DNA of 64,000 bases from Agapanthus africanus (lineage: Eukaryota; Streptophyta; Magnoliopsida; Asparagales; Amaryllidaceae): assembly GCA_030015575.1 (NCBI GenBank), contig JASDDO010000004.1:319494654-319558653 (forward strand), in the 5' to 3' direction. The number at the start of each line of letters is the position of its first letter. The first letter of the stretch is position 1. The notes beneath the pieces are model-generated. The model saw only the letters and a program-made list of their open reading frames with translations. It was not told where the DNA came from and ran no database searches. The position numbers and the translations under genes were made by a program. This document shows, piece by piece, positions 11,786-22,456 of the stretch.

Positions 11786-12290
11786 AACTAAAGGGCTTCG
11801 TACATAGTGGGAGTAGCGGAAAGGTGTGCAAGCTACTTAAATCAATTTACGGATTAAAGCAGGCATCACGAAGCTGGAAAATCTTTTTTGATGAAGCGGT
11901 CAAAGAGTTCGACTTCATCAAAATTGTAGATGAACCTTGTATATACAAAAAGGTTGTAAAGAGTAAGGTTGTCTTCCTCGTATTGTATGTGGATGACATA
12001 ATCTTGATAGGAAGTGATATTCCTATGCTACACTCGGTCAAACTCTTCTTGTCATAAAAGTTATCAATGAAAGATCTGGGTGATGCCTTCTACATCCCGG
12101 GGATTAAGATCTATAAAGATAAATCTAAGCGGATGTTGGGATTGTCCCAATCTAGGTATATTGACACCATACTAAAGAGGTTTAGGATGGAATATTCTAA
12201 GCGTGGTAATTTACACGCTTGCTCAAGAATCACTCTCTCTAAATAGATGTCTCCCAAGGTTGATTTGGAGAAGGCTCGCATGCAAGGGAT
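11786..12290 (+). pseudogene. G: copia pol relic, part 2 (RT core)
   Basis: This piece resumes element G's RT after the A1 insertion: CKLLKSIYGLKQASRSW, the catalytic LVLYVDDI block (about 11980-12005) and the GLSQSRYIDTILKRF connection motif (about 12140-12185). It ends where element H is inserted. It is closely similar to the equivalent part of J. The relic is broken. Confidence 0.9.
12286..12290. repeat. Target site duplication of H, left copy (GGGAT)
   Basis: GGGAT precedes the TG of the H 5' LTR and recurs at 21146-21150 after the CA of its 3' LTR. Confidence 0.9.
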
Positions 12291-14313
12291 TGTTAGTGTA
12301 ATTTGCCCTAGAGGCCATTATTGTATAGTATTAGTTTGTATATTACATTTTGGAAGTTTAGGATATATACACGGATTTATAATAGTCTTGCTCAATATAG
12401 TAGTATGCTACTTGGTTTGTATCTATCATAATATGTGTATATGTTTCTTTTAACGTATCTGTAATACATATTGGTAGAGCCCTTAGGATTTTTGCTTGAC
12501 TACCAGCGTTGTGATGGCAATCACACTAGTAGGGGTTAGGTAGTCTACAAGCACATCCTTATACAGGTCCCTAGTTATAGGATTATCGAGACAGGGCATT
12601 GATACTCCAGAGTAGACGAGTTTATACGCTTCTCATCCCAGCAGGGGAGATGGTCTATCCCACAGCCATTAGTACGTCGTACTATAGATAGTATGCAGGT
12701 GCTCATTGGGTTATGAGTTACACTGGACGGACTCATGGGGTACTACTGGTTGGTACTATACCTATCGTTAGGTAGCAGATCCCAGTTGACATGAGTATAG
12801 CATAGTCCATTGACTTGACAATGCTACTTCGCCTCAAGTGTGTTCCCACTGTTCTCAGATTATTACCCTACCAAGGCTCTATTGGGTCGCGCAATCTGGT
12901 AGTAATTGGGTGCAGTCCTGAAGCACTTGGAGGCAGTGGCGGTTAGATAGGATTCATTTCTCCTGCTATTGGGGGTTTATGTCGCGCTGTGATTCGAAAA
13001 GCCATTACACAAATTCCCTGGCCAGGGAAAGGAATATTTACAGGTAGGTACTCCAGTAGTTTCTCAGGGTATTTTAGGCTGCACTCCGACATGACTTATT
13101 ATGCTATTAAGGATCTGACGTTTACCGCCGCCTAGGCTCGATATGCGATACTCTTAGACAAACAGACTAAACTGTACGGAGATTGCTACAGACAGGCTCA
13201 GTAGGGCTTCGGATGTGTTTGCTCGTCGGCCTTCTTATCGACAGATACCTGGCTAGCCGTCACGTGCAGGTAGTACCACTGAGGTACTTGTGGTTAAACC
13301 CACTGCCAAGCGTACTATCGAGTCTTTAGAATCCCAGACAGAGGGTTTCCCTTCTTCAGGCGAAACGATGTAGAGGTTGTATGGTTTTACGACTGCGTTT
13401 GACCACATACGTGTATTCATGTGCATATGATGTTCGGGAAGACAATGCTAGTGGGCTTTGGTTTAAGCCGGATCCTAGTATTTGATTATTGGATTAGTTA
13501 TGTCTCATTGTATTCATGTTTCTCGGAATACGGATACGGGTATGTATATACGGATGCGAGGGGCATTCTTGTAATTATTCAAGTTTGCTTCTAGATGATT
13601 AACACCTCATTATTTGATTTATCATTTTAGGTTAAATGCTTAATGAGGTGGATATTGTGAGGATGAAATCTTTATGGTATTTTAGTGAAATTGAGCATGG
13701 CTTGTTGTTGACTTTCTTGGACTATTTGTGCAAAATGAAGACTTAGAAATTTTGGGATATTTGTGAGATATTTGTGAGAGATATTTTCATTTGCCTTAAA
13801 GTTAAAAATATAAGCAATTCTTAAGACTTCACTCTCATTATCACAAACACATTCTCTCTCCTCTCAAGCTCTCTTCATCTTCCTCAAGAACCCTAATTGT
13901 CTCATGAGTTGAGAATCCTAAGGTTTGTGAGACAAATAGATCCTTTAGCACTCTCTACTCACTCTAGGCTACTTAGTTTGGCACACCAAGTGACCTAGTT
14001 ACCTCATCTTGGAGGTGAAATCTCAAGGTAGGAACTCCCGGGTGGATCTTCTTAGACTTCGAGAAGCCGACGAGGAGGCGCGATCCATTTTCACTCCAAA
14101 GAGCTCACGAAGAGGAAGAGGACAGAAAGAAGACTAGAAAGACATGACACTACGAGGTATAAATTTCATCCGAGTAGTTAAACCTCAAGTAGTATGCTTG
14201 CTAGGGTTTGTGATCGATCCTTGGTTCAAGTCGGAGTTTCGAAGCCCGTAAAAGATATTTTTTTCTATTTCAGCCTCCCTGCAAACACGCGGGGTGTGAG
14301 ACATCGACTTATA
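12291..14313 (+). repeat. H 5' LTR (2023 bp)
   Basis: It starts TGTTAGTGTAATTTGCCCTAG and ends CATCGACTTATA next to a degenerate primer site. The first 150 bases match the J LTR start read on the minus strand (42723 leftwards). It carries the shared LTR core (CGAGTCTTTAGAATCCC near 13319, TTTAAGCCGGATCCTAGTATTTGATT near 13462). Confidence 0.88.
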
Positions 14314-14327
14314 GTAAGATCAGAGCA
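14314..14327 (+). other. H degenerate primer binding site
   Basis: GTAAGATCAGAGCA stands where TGGTATCAGAGCC is found in the other families. Confidence 0.6.
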
Positions 14328-15330
14328 TCTCATAAATCTTAGATAGCTTTTAGCGACGTTAGAAATCCTTCGTTTTTGTCGCGCAAAATCTGCCGACAAA
14401 AACAGTTTCCAAAAATGATGTTTTGAGTTGTTTGCACACCCCGAGGGCTCACGGTTTGAACCGAGAAGACACGGGGTGGAGCGTGCGCACCCTGAGGACA
14501 CCCTAGGGAGGACCAAAGGCCGGGCCCACACCCCAAGGCCACCATAAGGTGACCTTGGGGGTGGGTGACTCGAGCACCCCAATTGGGTGCTCTCGGGTCT
14601 GCCTACCCTAGGGGGACACTTCGTGGTGGCCCCCGAGGGTGGGTACTCTCCCAAGGCCTCAATTAGATAGTTAATTTTGGTATCTTCACCTCTACGAAGA
14701 TTCGGGCGGGTTTCAAGTTCGTTTTGACTCCCGGATTGGCTTTAAACGATCGGTTTTGGAACTTTAGCTCACTGGATTTTCAAGTTTTGGAAAAATTGGT
14801 TTAGTTTACTAATTGCGTGCGGAATTCTAATATCGCAGTTAATTTACAAGCTTTGTTATGTGTATATGTGTTTGGAAATTTTGACTAATTTCTATATGTC
14901 GATTAGTCGGGGTTGCACATATTTTTGATGATCTTATGATGGTTTGTGTATATGAACTTGTTGGATCGTCGTGGATGAATAGCCGGAGATCTGAGATGAG
15001 TGTTTTATTATTCATTCGATATAAATTGTAAAGTGATGTAATATTATCTTGCGGGGCACATCCGGGTTGAGGTTTTAGCCACCGATGTATTATTTCTTTT
15101 ATTGTTTGCTGCTCCTAGGATAGACCCTAGGTGGGGTGCACAAACTACCGGGTTCTTGAAGTGCCGAGTGGCCTACTCACTTTGTTGAGGGAGGTTGCTT
15201 CACTTCGGGAATTTGGCAGGTAGTTTTCCGCACCCGTAGGGGTCTAGGGTGGGGTTTGGCTATTCATCATGACCATGGAATCCGTCTTTCGATATAGGAT
15301 CAAACGAAACATGGAATTTCTAGTATATCC
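14328..15330 (+). other. H leader, no gene
   Basis: This is homologous to J's leader on the minus strand (about 39690-40590), including the single GGCAGGTAG..CGCACCCGTAGGGGTCTAGGGTGGGG module at 15216-15256 and the block GGCTATTCATC at 15258. The GC-rich part at 14440-14640 contains two neighbouring hairpins. The minus-strand open frame across 14265-14654 looks like chance. The homology stops near 15330 where A3 begins. Confidence 0.7.
14531..14592 (+). other. Pair of hairpins in H leader
   Basis: One stem is about 11 bp, CCAAGGCCACC against GGTGACCTTGG with one mismatch (about 14533-14558). The next is a perfect 8-bp stem, GAGCACCC (14572-14579) with GGGTGCTC (14585-14592) and loop CAATT. 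They lie about 220-280 nt past the LTR end, as do hairpins in the leaders of A3, J, C and A2. Confidence 0.75.
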
Positions 15331-16271
15331 AATATATATAATATCTAATAGTATATATACTAATATACAATAATCGCTCCAGGCGTGATAATATGCAACA
15401 TTACAGAAAATTAATAAGTATCACAGAACAATACAGATAATCTGGGATCCCCGGGTTTCACAGAGCTGCTACCGAAACCCGACGTTCCCCTGGTCGTGTG
15501 GATAGCCTATGCCATGAAACCTAGACCCCTACGGGTGCGGCAAGTTAACCGCCAAAACCTGAAGCGAGGCAGCCCTCTACAGCAAAGTGAATGGACCACC
15601 CAGCACTTCACGGAATCTGGTAACTTGAGCACCCCTCCTTGGGTCAACCTGTACCCCCTACGAGTGCGGCGAATAGCCCGCCAATTCTAGAGTGAAGCCC
15701 CCTCCGTCTCAACGCCATGAGATGCGGGCCCGTTGCCCTCTAGAACCCGGCTATCTGTGCACCACACCGCGGGGTAATCCTAGTACAGAAAAGAAAAATA
15801 TATACAACGGGTACATCGACCTCAGCCCGGTCATGCCCTAAAAGAATATTGTACAAAAAGGCAGTGACGGCAGTCCACATGTTGGACCTTTGCCCCGCAA
15901 TAACAAATGTACAAATAAATCCAAATAGCACTACCATTTGCACACTGCTATCCACCACGACATATCCGCAACATCACAGCACAACACAGAACATCAACGC
16001 GAATGTCACGTTCGCAAACCCATCTAAAAGAACTATAGCAATCAGACGCGGTTTACCGATCAAATGATATTCACGGTCGGAGATATAAAGTAAGTACTGT
16101 AAACTAACACGTTTAAATTTCGATCGATAAAATTTCCCGAAGTGGGCTCACATACATCTGCTGTACAGTACCAAAAACTGGGCCTAAAAGAACAGTGCCT
16201 GAAACCACAATTTCCCAAGATGAAAGCCCAGAAGAAAAATGGCCCACCAATTCACCAAGTCGGCCGCGTTT

Positions 16272-16300
16272 CCGCGGTCAAAGCTAGGCTTTGACCGCGG
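16272..16300 (-). other. Perfect 13-bp hairpin in A3 leader
   Basis: CCGCGGTCAAAGC (16272-16284) and GCTTTGACCGCGG (16288-16300) are exact reverse complements around a 3-nt loop. It lies about 220-250 nt past the LTR end in the element's own direction. Confidence 0.95.
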
Positions 16301-16506
16301 ATCCACGGCCGTACGATCGAATTGGTGGATCGTTTTTCTTCGGTTTCCATTAAAAAGCCTGCTTGATTTTCTGGTATGGCCAAAATAATTTTTAGAACAG
16401 TTTTAAAATCAACATAAACTTTAACACTGAAAATTGTGATTTTTGAAAATCCGTTCGATCGATATTTTAAACGCCTTAGTACAAGTTAGTAAAGCTTAAT
16501 GGCAAG

Positions 16507-16519
16507 GTTCTGATACCAG
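16507..16519 (-). other. A3 primer binding site
   Basis: On the minus strand CTGGTATCAGAAC directly follows the LTR end at 16520, a close match to the initiator Met tRNA site used by the other families. Confidence 0.82.
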
Positions 16520-18612
16520 TGTAAATCTACGGTAGCGCCCCGGCCGTCTAACAGACGCCAAATGCGGAACAAAAACTTTTAAGAACTGGCGCTATCGCAT
16601 ACTTTATCCCAGGATCTGCCATTTACGCTAAACTAACAAAATGTAAAGTGGGTAGAAATGTTATACCGAACGATCCGGGTCCTTCGGTCTTCAACCATCA
16701 TCCCACGCATTGTTGCGGCTGCTCCAATCTTGCTTGATCTCCGGTCTCGTCGTCCAGGTGCCACCACGTCGACGGATCTTTAAACGGGCTCCTGCCTCTG
16801 AATTGAGGCAACTCGATCATCAAGTTTGCTAAAAGAGATAACCAAGATTGATGTAGAGAATGAGTAGAACTCTTTGTCTCGTTACGTTCAAGGTTATGGA
16901 CGAACGGTTAATGAAGTTTCCTTTTGGATCGGGTGAAATGAGAAACTTAGCACATCTAATTTCCATGAACCAAACTTTGTAATCTTTTTTCAAAAATGAA
17001 TCAATCCTCACCCTACAATGAGGGGCCGGCCACTTAAAGGAGAGGAGGGAGGTGAGTGTAGGAGTGGAAAGGGTAACTCTAAGCCATGATACTTATCATA
17101 ACAAATAATGAAAGAATGAATCATCAACAAATATTAAATGCAACCGATGAATCATTAAACACCTCATCATATCATTAAATGCTAAACAATGAATCATCAA
17201 ACCTAGAACCTTCTGAAACACGACTCACCTCATAACTCACCCAATGACTCACCCTCATGAAGAAAAGATAAATCCGTATTTAACCGAATGTTAAATACGG
17301 GTGATAGAAAACTAGAAACTGGCAACTTCCAAAAGCGATCCTGAAACGAATTTCCGGATAACCCCGTAACATTATAAACATACCCGCATTTGTATTTCGA
17401 CTGAATACAAATGCAACTGAGACAAAGATATTATATCTACACAGTATAATACTCGGATCCGGCTTAAACCAAAGCCTACCAGTATTATCTGCCCGAAATA
17501 TGACACGTGTGTAAACGCACGTGCATTTTCCGAACCCTGCCATAAAACCATACGGCATCTACAACGTTTCACCCGAACTTGGGAAACTGTCTGTGGGGGA
17601 CTCTAATGACTCATCAACACACTGGCACTGGGTATAACCACTAGCACGTCAGAGGTACAAGCTGTACGTAACGGTTGCCTATGTATTGATTGGAAGGGAA
17701 GCTGACGAGCGAACTCATCCAGAAACACTATTGAGCCTGACAGTGACAATATACATACAATCCGGTCCATTCGTCTATGAGTATCGCATATAGGGCCTAG
17801 GGGGCCGGTAAACGTCAAACCCCCAATATCTGTATAAGTCGTGTCAGAGAGCAGCCCAGAACACCCTGAGATACTACTGGTATACCTACCAGTATATCTC
17901 GATTACCATGGCCAGGGATTTCGTGTAATGGCTCTCCTAAACGGGCTAACACCGCGCGATCTCACCCCCAATACCAGGAGAGACGAATCCCCGACGATCT
18001 GCTTACTGCCTCAATGTGGCTCGGGACTGTACCCAAAATATACCTGTTTGCACGACTCCTTTGACCCGTGGTAGGGTATAAATCAAAGCACAGTGGGAAC
18101 TCACACGAGACAAATGACGACCTCAGGTCGATGAACTAACCTGTACACATGTCACCAGGGAACTGCTGTCTGACGCTAGGTAAAATACCAACCAACAAGT
18201 TCCCGGCGAGTCATGTCCGGTGTACTCATAACCCAATGAGCACCTGTATACATCTTAGGTGAATCAAATAACACCAATGTCTTGTGAAACCGGCACCGCC
18301 CCTCGTCGGGGTCTCGAATGTATACACTAGTCTACTCTGGAGTATCGATGCCCTGTCTCGAAACTCCCATGACTAGGGACACTTTAAGGATGCGCTTATA
18401 GACCCCAGCTCACACGTATATGATCGTCATCATACTGCTGGTAGTCAAGCAAGATCCTAAGGGCTCTACCAAGGTATGACAGTGATATAGACAAACCAGA
18501 TAGCACACTATCATTTCGAGTAAGACTGTTTTATCGGTATAGGCCCTTACTCAATCATCACAATCACGTACCTACGATCCAATAATTGACTTTGAGGGCA
18601 CTATATCCAACA
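16520..18612 (-). repeat. A3 5' LTR (2093 bp)
   Basis: Read on the minus strand it starts TGTTGGATATAGTGCCC at 18612 and ends TCTACGG..TTTACA at 16520. It is collinear with the family A LTRs of A1 and A2, including the CCGGATCCGAGTATTA-type core near 17450. Confidence 0.9.
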
Positions 18613-19735
18613 AAAATTTCCTAAAGTTTACAAAACTCATAAGACTTAAGAATCGTTCAAGAATTTAATCATCATCATCTACCTATTTTATCGATTACGA
18701 TACAAGCGGAGATTTCACTCACACATCATGAAAAAAGAAAGAATCAAGAATCGATAACTTTTCATAATGCAAGAATGTAAAGAAAGCAAGATTTACAATT
18801 TTCACCTTTATTAATCGACGATTAGGTACATTTCACTCAACTCGAGGTTACAAGATTTGCGGAGGTAACTAGATCCACCGAAATTAGCTTCGCATCAATC
18901 TTCTTGAGTCGCGGATCGTCGTGGATCGCTTGCTCGGATGAAGGTCGGCGTTGCTTCAAAGGATATTCATTTGCTTGCTTGATTCGCTTCTCGATAGATC
19001 TTGATTTGGCTTTGGATTTGGATTGGATTAGGGTTTTGGATCACAAGTTGTGTCACTCAACTTGCGCAAATTGGCTCAATATTCAACAACTCAATTAATG
19101 AACAACAATCAAAAACCTTTGTAATAATGCCCTTGGTCCCCTTTTTATAGTTTTTCCTTTAGCTTCCCCTAGAAGCTTGGTTTAGCTTCTCTTGGAAGCT
19201 TGGTTGTTATGAAGCTTGCATAGGAAGTTAGGTAGTTGTAGAGAAGTTTCTAGATTAAGGTAGTTAGCTAGCTTGCATGAGAAGCTTGGTGGTTATGAAA
19301 CTTGCTCAAGAAGCTTGGCTGTTAGAAGGGAAGCTTCTGGAGAATTCGGGGAACTGAAGCGTCTTGAAGAAGTTTTTCCGTTGAAAAGAAGCCTCGTCTA
19401 AAACTTTCTGCTGCCGATGAGTCAGAACGGCCGTGGATCCACGGCGGATCATCCTGACTCGGCCGCGGATCCACGACCATTTGGTGGAGTCAGTGCATGA
19501 TTTTTCTAGTGTTGTTTCCTGTTGGCTTTATGGTACTTTCCTGATGTCTGGAATATTTTTATAATTTCTTATTTACTGCCAGATTCCAAGTCTTTGACTT
19601 GATATATTTATCAGCACTTTTAGCAGTTCCAGCTCTTTTACCTAGGAAATTTCTTGCACACAATCTCGAGACAAGTGTTGATATACAAAGATCATGCGTG
19701 TAATAATAAACACAAAATTTCCCTCAAAATGCCGG
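18613..19735. other. Unassigned stretch with leader-like and repetitive parts
   Basis: I recognise no gene. Part of it (19150-19345) holds at least seven copies of AAGCTT or a close variant, most followed by GG or GC, in a loose repeat. The part at 19415-19520 resembles, on the minus strand, the leader hairpin regions of J (40336-40440) and A3 (16240-16345): GAGTCAGAACGG, a GC-rich palindrome, then a GGAGTCAGTGCATGATTTTTCT-type end. It may be the leader of a further minus-strand element that A3 entered. Confidence 0.5.
19431..19444. other. 14-bp perfect palindrome
   Basis: CCGTGGATCCACGG is its own reverse complement; a second near-copy, GCCGCGGATCCACG, follows at about 19460. It lies in the leader-like part of the unassigned stretch. 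Confidence 0.9.
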
Positions 19736-20166
19736 TTATAATGTATAACACATGTTATTTAGTATTTTGCAGACAAATTGCTTATATATTCTATATTTAT
19801 ACCAAACACCTTTAGATGATTGCACAGAGTAGGGAAATTGATGTGTTAAAAATGCAATATTTTCGACTGATCGTGAAGCTAGAGCCATTACTACATCCCT
19901 CGGGTGGAGCGTCTTAGACGAAGGGAGACCGGCGGCCAAGCTCAACCGGACATGCCTCAAGGAGTTAAGGATGAAGATGGAAGACCGAAGGACTTGGATT
20001 TTTTTGTATAATCTTTCTAACTTTTAGTTTAGCTCATATGCATGTTTTATTATCTAGGGCCTATGGATCGATCCGGGTTATAGGGTTGTGTTAGCGCCGA
20101 TTTATGAAAATTTTTGTTCCGAATTTGGCCACGGATTGATGACCGGGGCGCTTGCATGACCCAACA
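19736..20166 (+). repeat. 3' end of an A-like LTR
   Basis: From about 19870 to 20166 the sequence follows the last 300 bp of the family A LTR: a GAAGCTAGAGCC block, AGACCGAAGGAC, GATCGATCCGGGTTATAGGG, TTAGCGCCG, and a final GGGGCGCTTGCATGACCCAACA. It is a divergent sub-family. It joins H's 3' LTR at 20167, and its own start is not recognisable. Confidence 0.65.
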
Positions 20167-21145
20167 CTGTCGAGTCTTTAGAGTCCCACTTAGAAGTTTT
20201 CCCAACTTCGGGAAAAACGATGTAGAGGTCATATGGTTTTACGAATGCGTTCAACTACATACGTGTATTCATGCGCATATGACGTTCTGGCGGACAATGC
20301 TAGTTGGCTTTGGTTTAAGCCGGATCTAGTATTTGATTATTGGATTAGTTATGTCTCATTGTATTCGTGTTTCTCGGAATACGAATATGGGTATGTATAT
20401 ACGGATGCGAGGGGTATTATTGTAATTATTCAAGTTTGCATCTAGATGGTTAACACCTCATTATTTGATTTATCATTTTAGGTTAAATGCTTAATGAGGT
20501 GGATATTGTGAGAAGGAAATCTTTATGGTATTTTAGTGAAATTGAGCATGGCTTATTGTTGACTTTCTTGGACTATTTGTGGCAAATGAAGACTTAGATA
20601 TTTTGGGATATTTATGAGAGATATTTTCATTTTCCTTTATGTTAAAAATATAAGCCATTCTCAAGGCTTCACTCTCCTTATCACAAACACATTCTCTCTC
20701 CTCTCAAGCTCTCTTCATCTTCCTCAAGAACCCTAATTGTCTCATGAGTTAAGAATCCTAGGGTTTGTGAGACAACTAGATTCTTTAGCACTCTCTACTC
20801 ACTCTAGGCTACTTAGTTTGGCACACCAAGTGACCTAGTTACCTCATCTTTGAGGTGAATGCTCAAGGTTAGAACTTTCGGGTGGATCTTCTTTGAAGCC
20901 GATGATGAGGCGCGATCCATTTTCACTCCAAGGAGCTCCCGAAGAGAAAGAGGACATCAAGAAGACTAAAAGGACACGATACTATGAGGTATAACATTCA
21001 ACCGAGTAGTTAAACCTTAAGTAGTATGCTTGCTAGGGTTTGTGATCGATCCTTAGTTCAAGTCGGTGTTGCGAAGCCCGTAAAAATTATTTTTTTCTAT
21101 TTCCGCCTCCCTGCAAAGACGTGGGGCGCACGACATCGACTAACA
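20167..21145 (+). repeat. H 3' LTR, latter part
   Basis: It is collinear with 13316-14313 of the H 5' LTR, from CGAGTCTTTAGAGTCCC to the terminal CATCGACTAACA, followed by GGGAT. The first part of this LTR is not present next to it. Confidence 0.88.
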
Positions 21146-21150
21146 GGGAT
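21146..21150. repeat. Target site duplication of H, right copy (GGGAT)
   Basis: This matches 12286-12290; element G's pol resumes directly after it. Confidence 0.9.
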
Positions 21151-21833
21151 ACCTTATGCTTCTGCAGTTGGGTCAATCATGTACGCGATGTTACGCACCA
21201 GACCGGATGTAGCTTACGCACTTAGTGTGGTAAGAAGGTATCAATAAGATCCTGGGGAGAAACACTGGACAGCTGTGAAGAACATTCTTAAGTACTTGAG
21301 AATGACTAAAGAAATGTTCTCGGTGTATGGTAACGGAGAACTCCAGGTGGAGACCTTTACCAATTTGAGCTTCCAGAGTGATAAGGACGACAGTAAGTCG
21401 GTCTCGGATTTTGCCTTTACCCTCAACGGAGGGGCGGTATGTTGGAAGAGTTCCAAGCAAGATACTGTAGCAGACTCGACGATGGAGGCTGAATACATTG
21501 CTGCCAACAATGCTGCCAAAGAAGCTGTCTGGATGAAGAAGTTCATTGCTGAACTTGGTGTGGTTTCATCCATTGAGCATCCAATACCCTTGTATTGTGA
21601 TAACAATGGAGTTGTGGCTTTGGCCAAGGAACCCCGGTCCCATCAACGATCCAGACATATTCTAAGGCGGTATCACCTGATCCGGGAGATTGTTGATCAC
21701 CGGGAGATCGAGGTCAGGAGAGTTGACACGAAGAATAACACAGCGTATCCACTCATGAAAGCCCTTCCCCAGACGCGGTTTAAGAGACTTTCTGGGATGA
21801 TGGGTATGAGATACTAGAACAACTGGCCTTAGT
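21151..21833 (+). pseudogene. G: copia pol relic, part 3 (end of RT, RNase H)
   Basis: This piece resumes element G after H. Motifs seen are PYASAVGSIMYAM and RPDVAYALSVV (21151-21240), then the RNase H domain with WKSSKQDTVADSTMEAEYIAA (about 21450-21510), LYCDNNGVVALAKEP (about 21590-21635), HILRRYHLIREIV (about 21655-21695) and the usual pol end ALPQTRFKRL (about 21760-21790). It is strongly similar to J at 34795-35480. It is less decayed than part 1, but the element as a whole is broken and interrupted. Confidence 0.9.
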
Positions 21834-21846
21834 GAAGGTGGGAGAT
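21834..21846 (+). other. G polypurine tract
   Basis: GAAGGTGGGAGAT lies directly before the TG of G's 3' LTR. Confidence 0.85.
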
Positions 21847-22456
21847 TGTTAGGAATATGTATGCCCTAGAGACCATTATTGTATGATATAGTGGATGCTT
21901 GGACATATATATAGAGGACTTTCTTGCTTGACATGATAGTATATATTATTTGGTTGCTCTTTATCTTAACATGTACACTTGTATTATTATACTGTCTCTC
22001 TGATACATGTTGATAAAGCCCTTAGGATGTTGGCTTGACTATCAGGATTATAATGCAGATCATACTAGTGGGGCTTGTGTAGTCCACAAGCACATCCTTT
22101 AACCGTTCCTAGTCGATGGAGTATCGATACAAGGCATCGATATTCCAGAGTAGACTAGTGTGTACGTTTCTTGAACTTATAGGGGGAGATGGTTAATCCC
22201 ACAACCATTGGTGTTTGACATCAAAGATTGTACATAGGTGCTCATTAGAGAATGGGTACACCGAACAGGACTCGTCGAGAACTCCTAGTTGGTACCATAC
22301 TTATCGTCAGATAGAAGTTCTCTGGTGATGCTTGTACATGTTAGTCTGTAGAACAGAGATCATCATAGAGTCTTGTGTGGTTCCTACCGTGTTTTGATTT
22401 CCTCCCAACTATGGCTCAAAGGAGTCATGCAAACAAGTGGATTTTGGCTACAGTCC
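21847..22456 (+). repeat. G 3' LTR, first 610 bp, interrupted by A2
   Basis: It begins TGTTAGGAATATGTATGCCCTAG after the polypurine tract. It is most like the C LTR (29289 onward) and less like those of A and H. It stops at 22456, where A2 starts; the expected continuation after A2 is not found in the window. The pentamer before A2 is AGTCC (22452-22456). Confidence 0.85.

Larger units (their letters stand above)
15331..18612 (-). mobile_element. A3: minus-strand family A copy, 5' LTR plus part of the leader
   Basis: The complete 5' LTR is at 16520-18612, the primer site at 16507-16519 and about 1.2 kb of leader (15331-16506), all on the minus strand. The leader includes the doubled 130-bp module and the block matching A1 at 5100-5200. 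No pol or 3' LTR is present. It sits inside the leader of H; its left limit at about 15330 is judged from where homology to J's leader stops. Confidence 0.8.
12291..21145 (+). mobile_element. H: copia-type element of the H/J family, itself full of later insertions
   Basis: The outer ends are TGTTAGTG.. at 12291 and ..CTAACA at 21145, flanked by GGGAT on both sides, inside element G's pol. The 5' LTR (12291-14313) is complete. About 1 kb of leader follows, homologous to J's leader. Next come the minus-strand A3 (about 15331-18612), an unassigned stretch, the end of an A-like LTR (to 20166) and the latter part of H's 3' LTR (20167-21145). No coding region of H itself is recognisable. Its LTRs differ by about 5% in a 185-base stretch compared by eye. 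Confidence 0.82.

Noticed and set aside
14265-14654. 129-residue minus-strand open frame
   Set aside because: It crosses the H LTR end, the primer site and the leader hairpins, so it cannot be a gene of the element, and no domain is seen.
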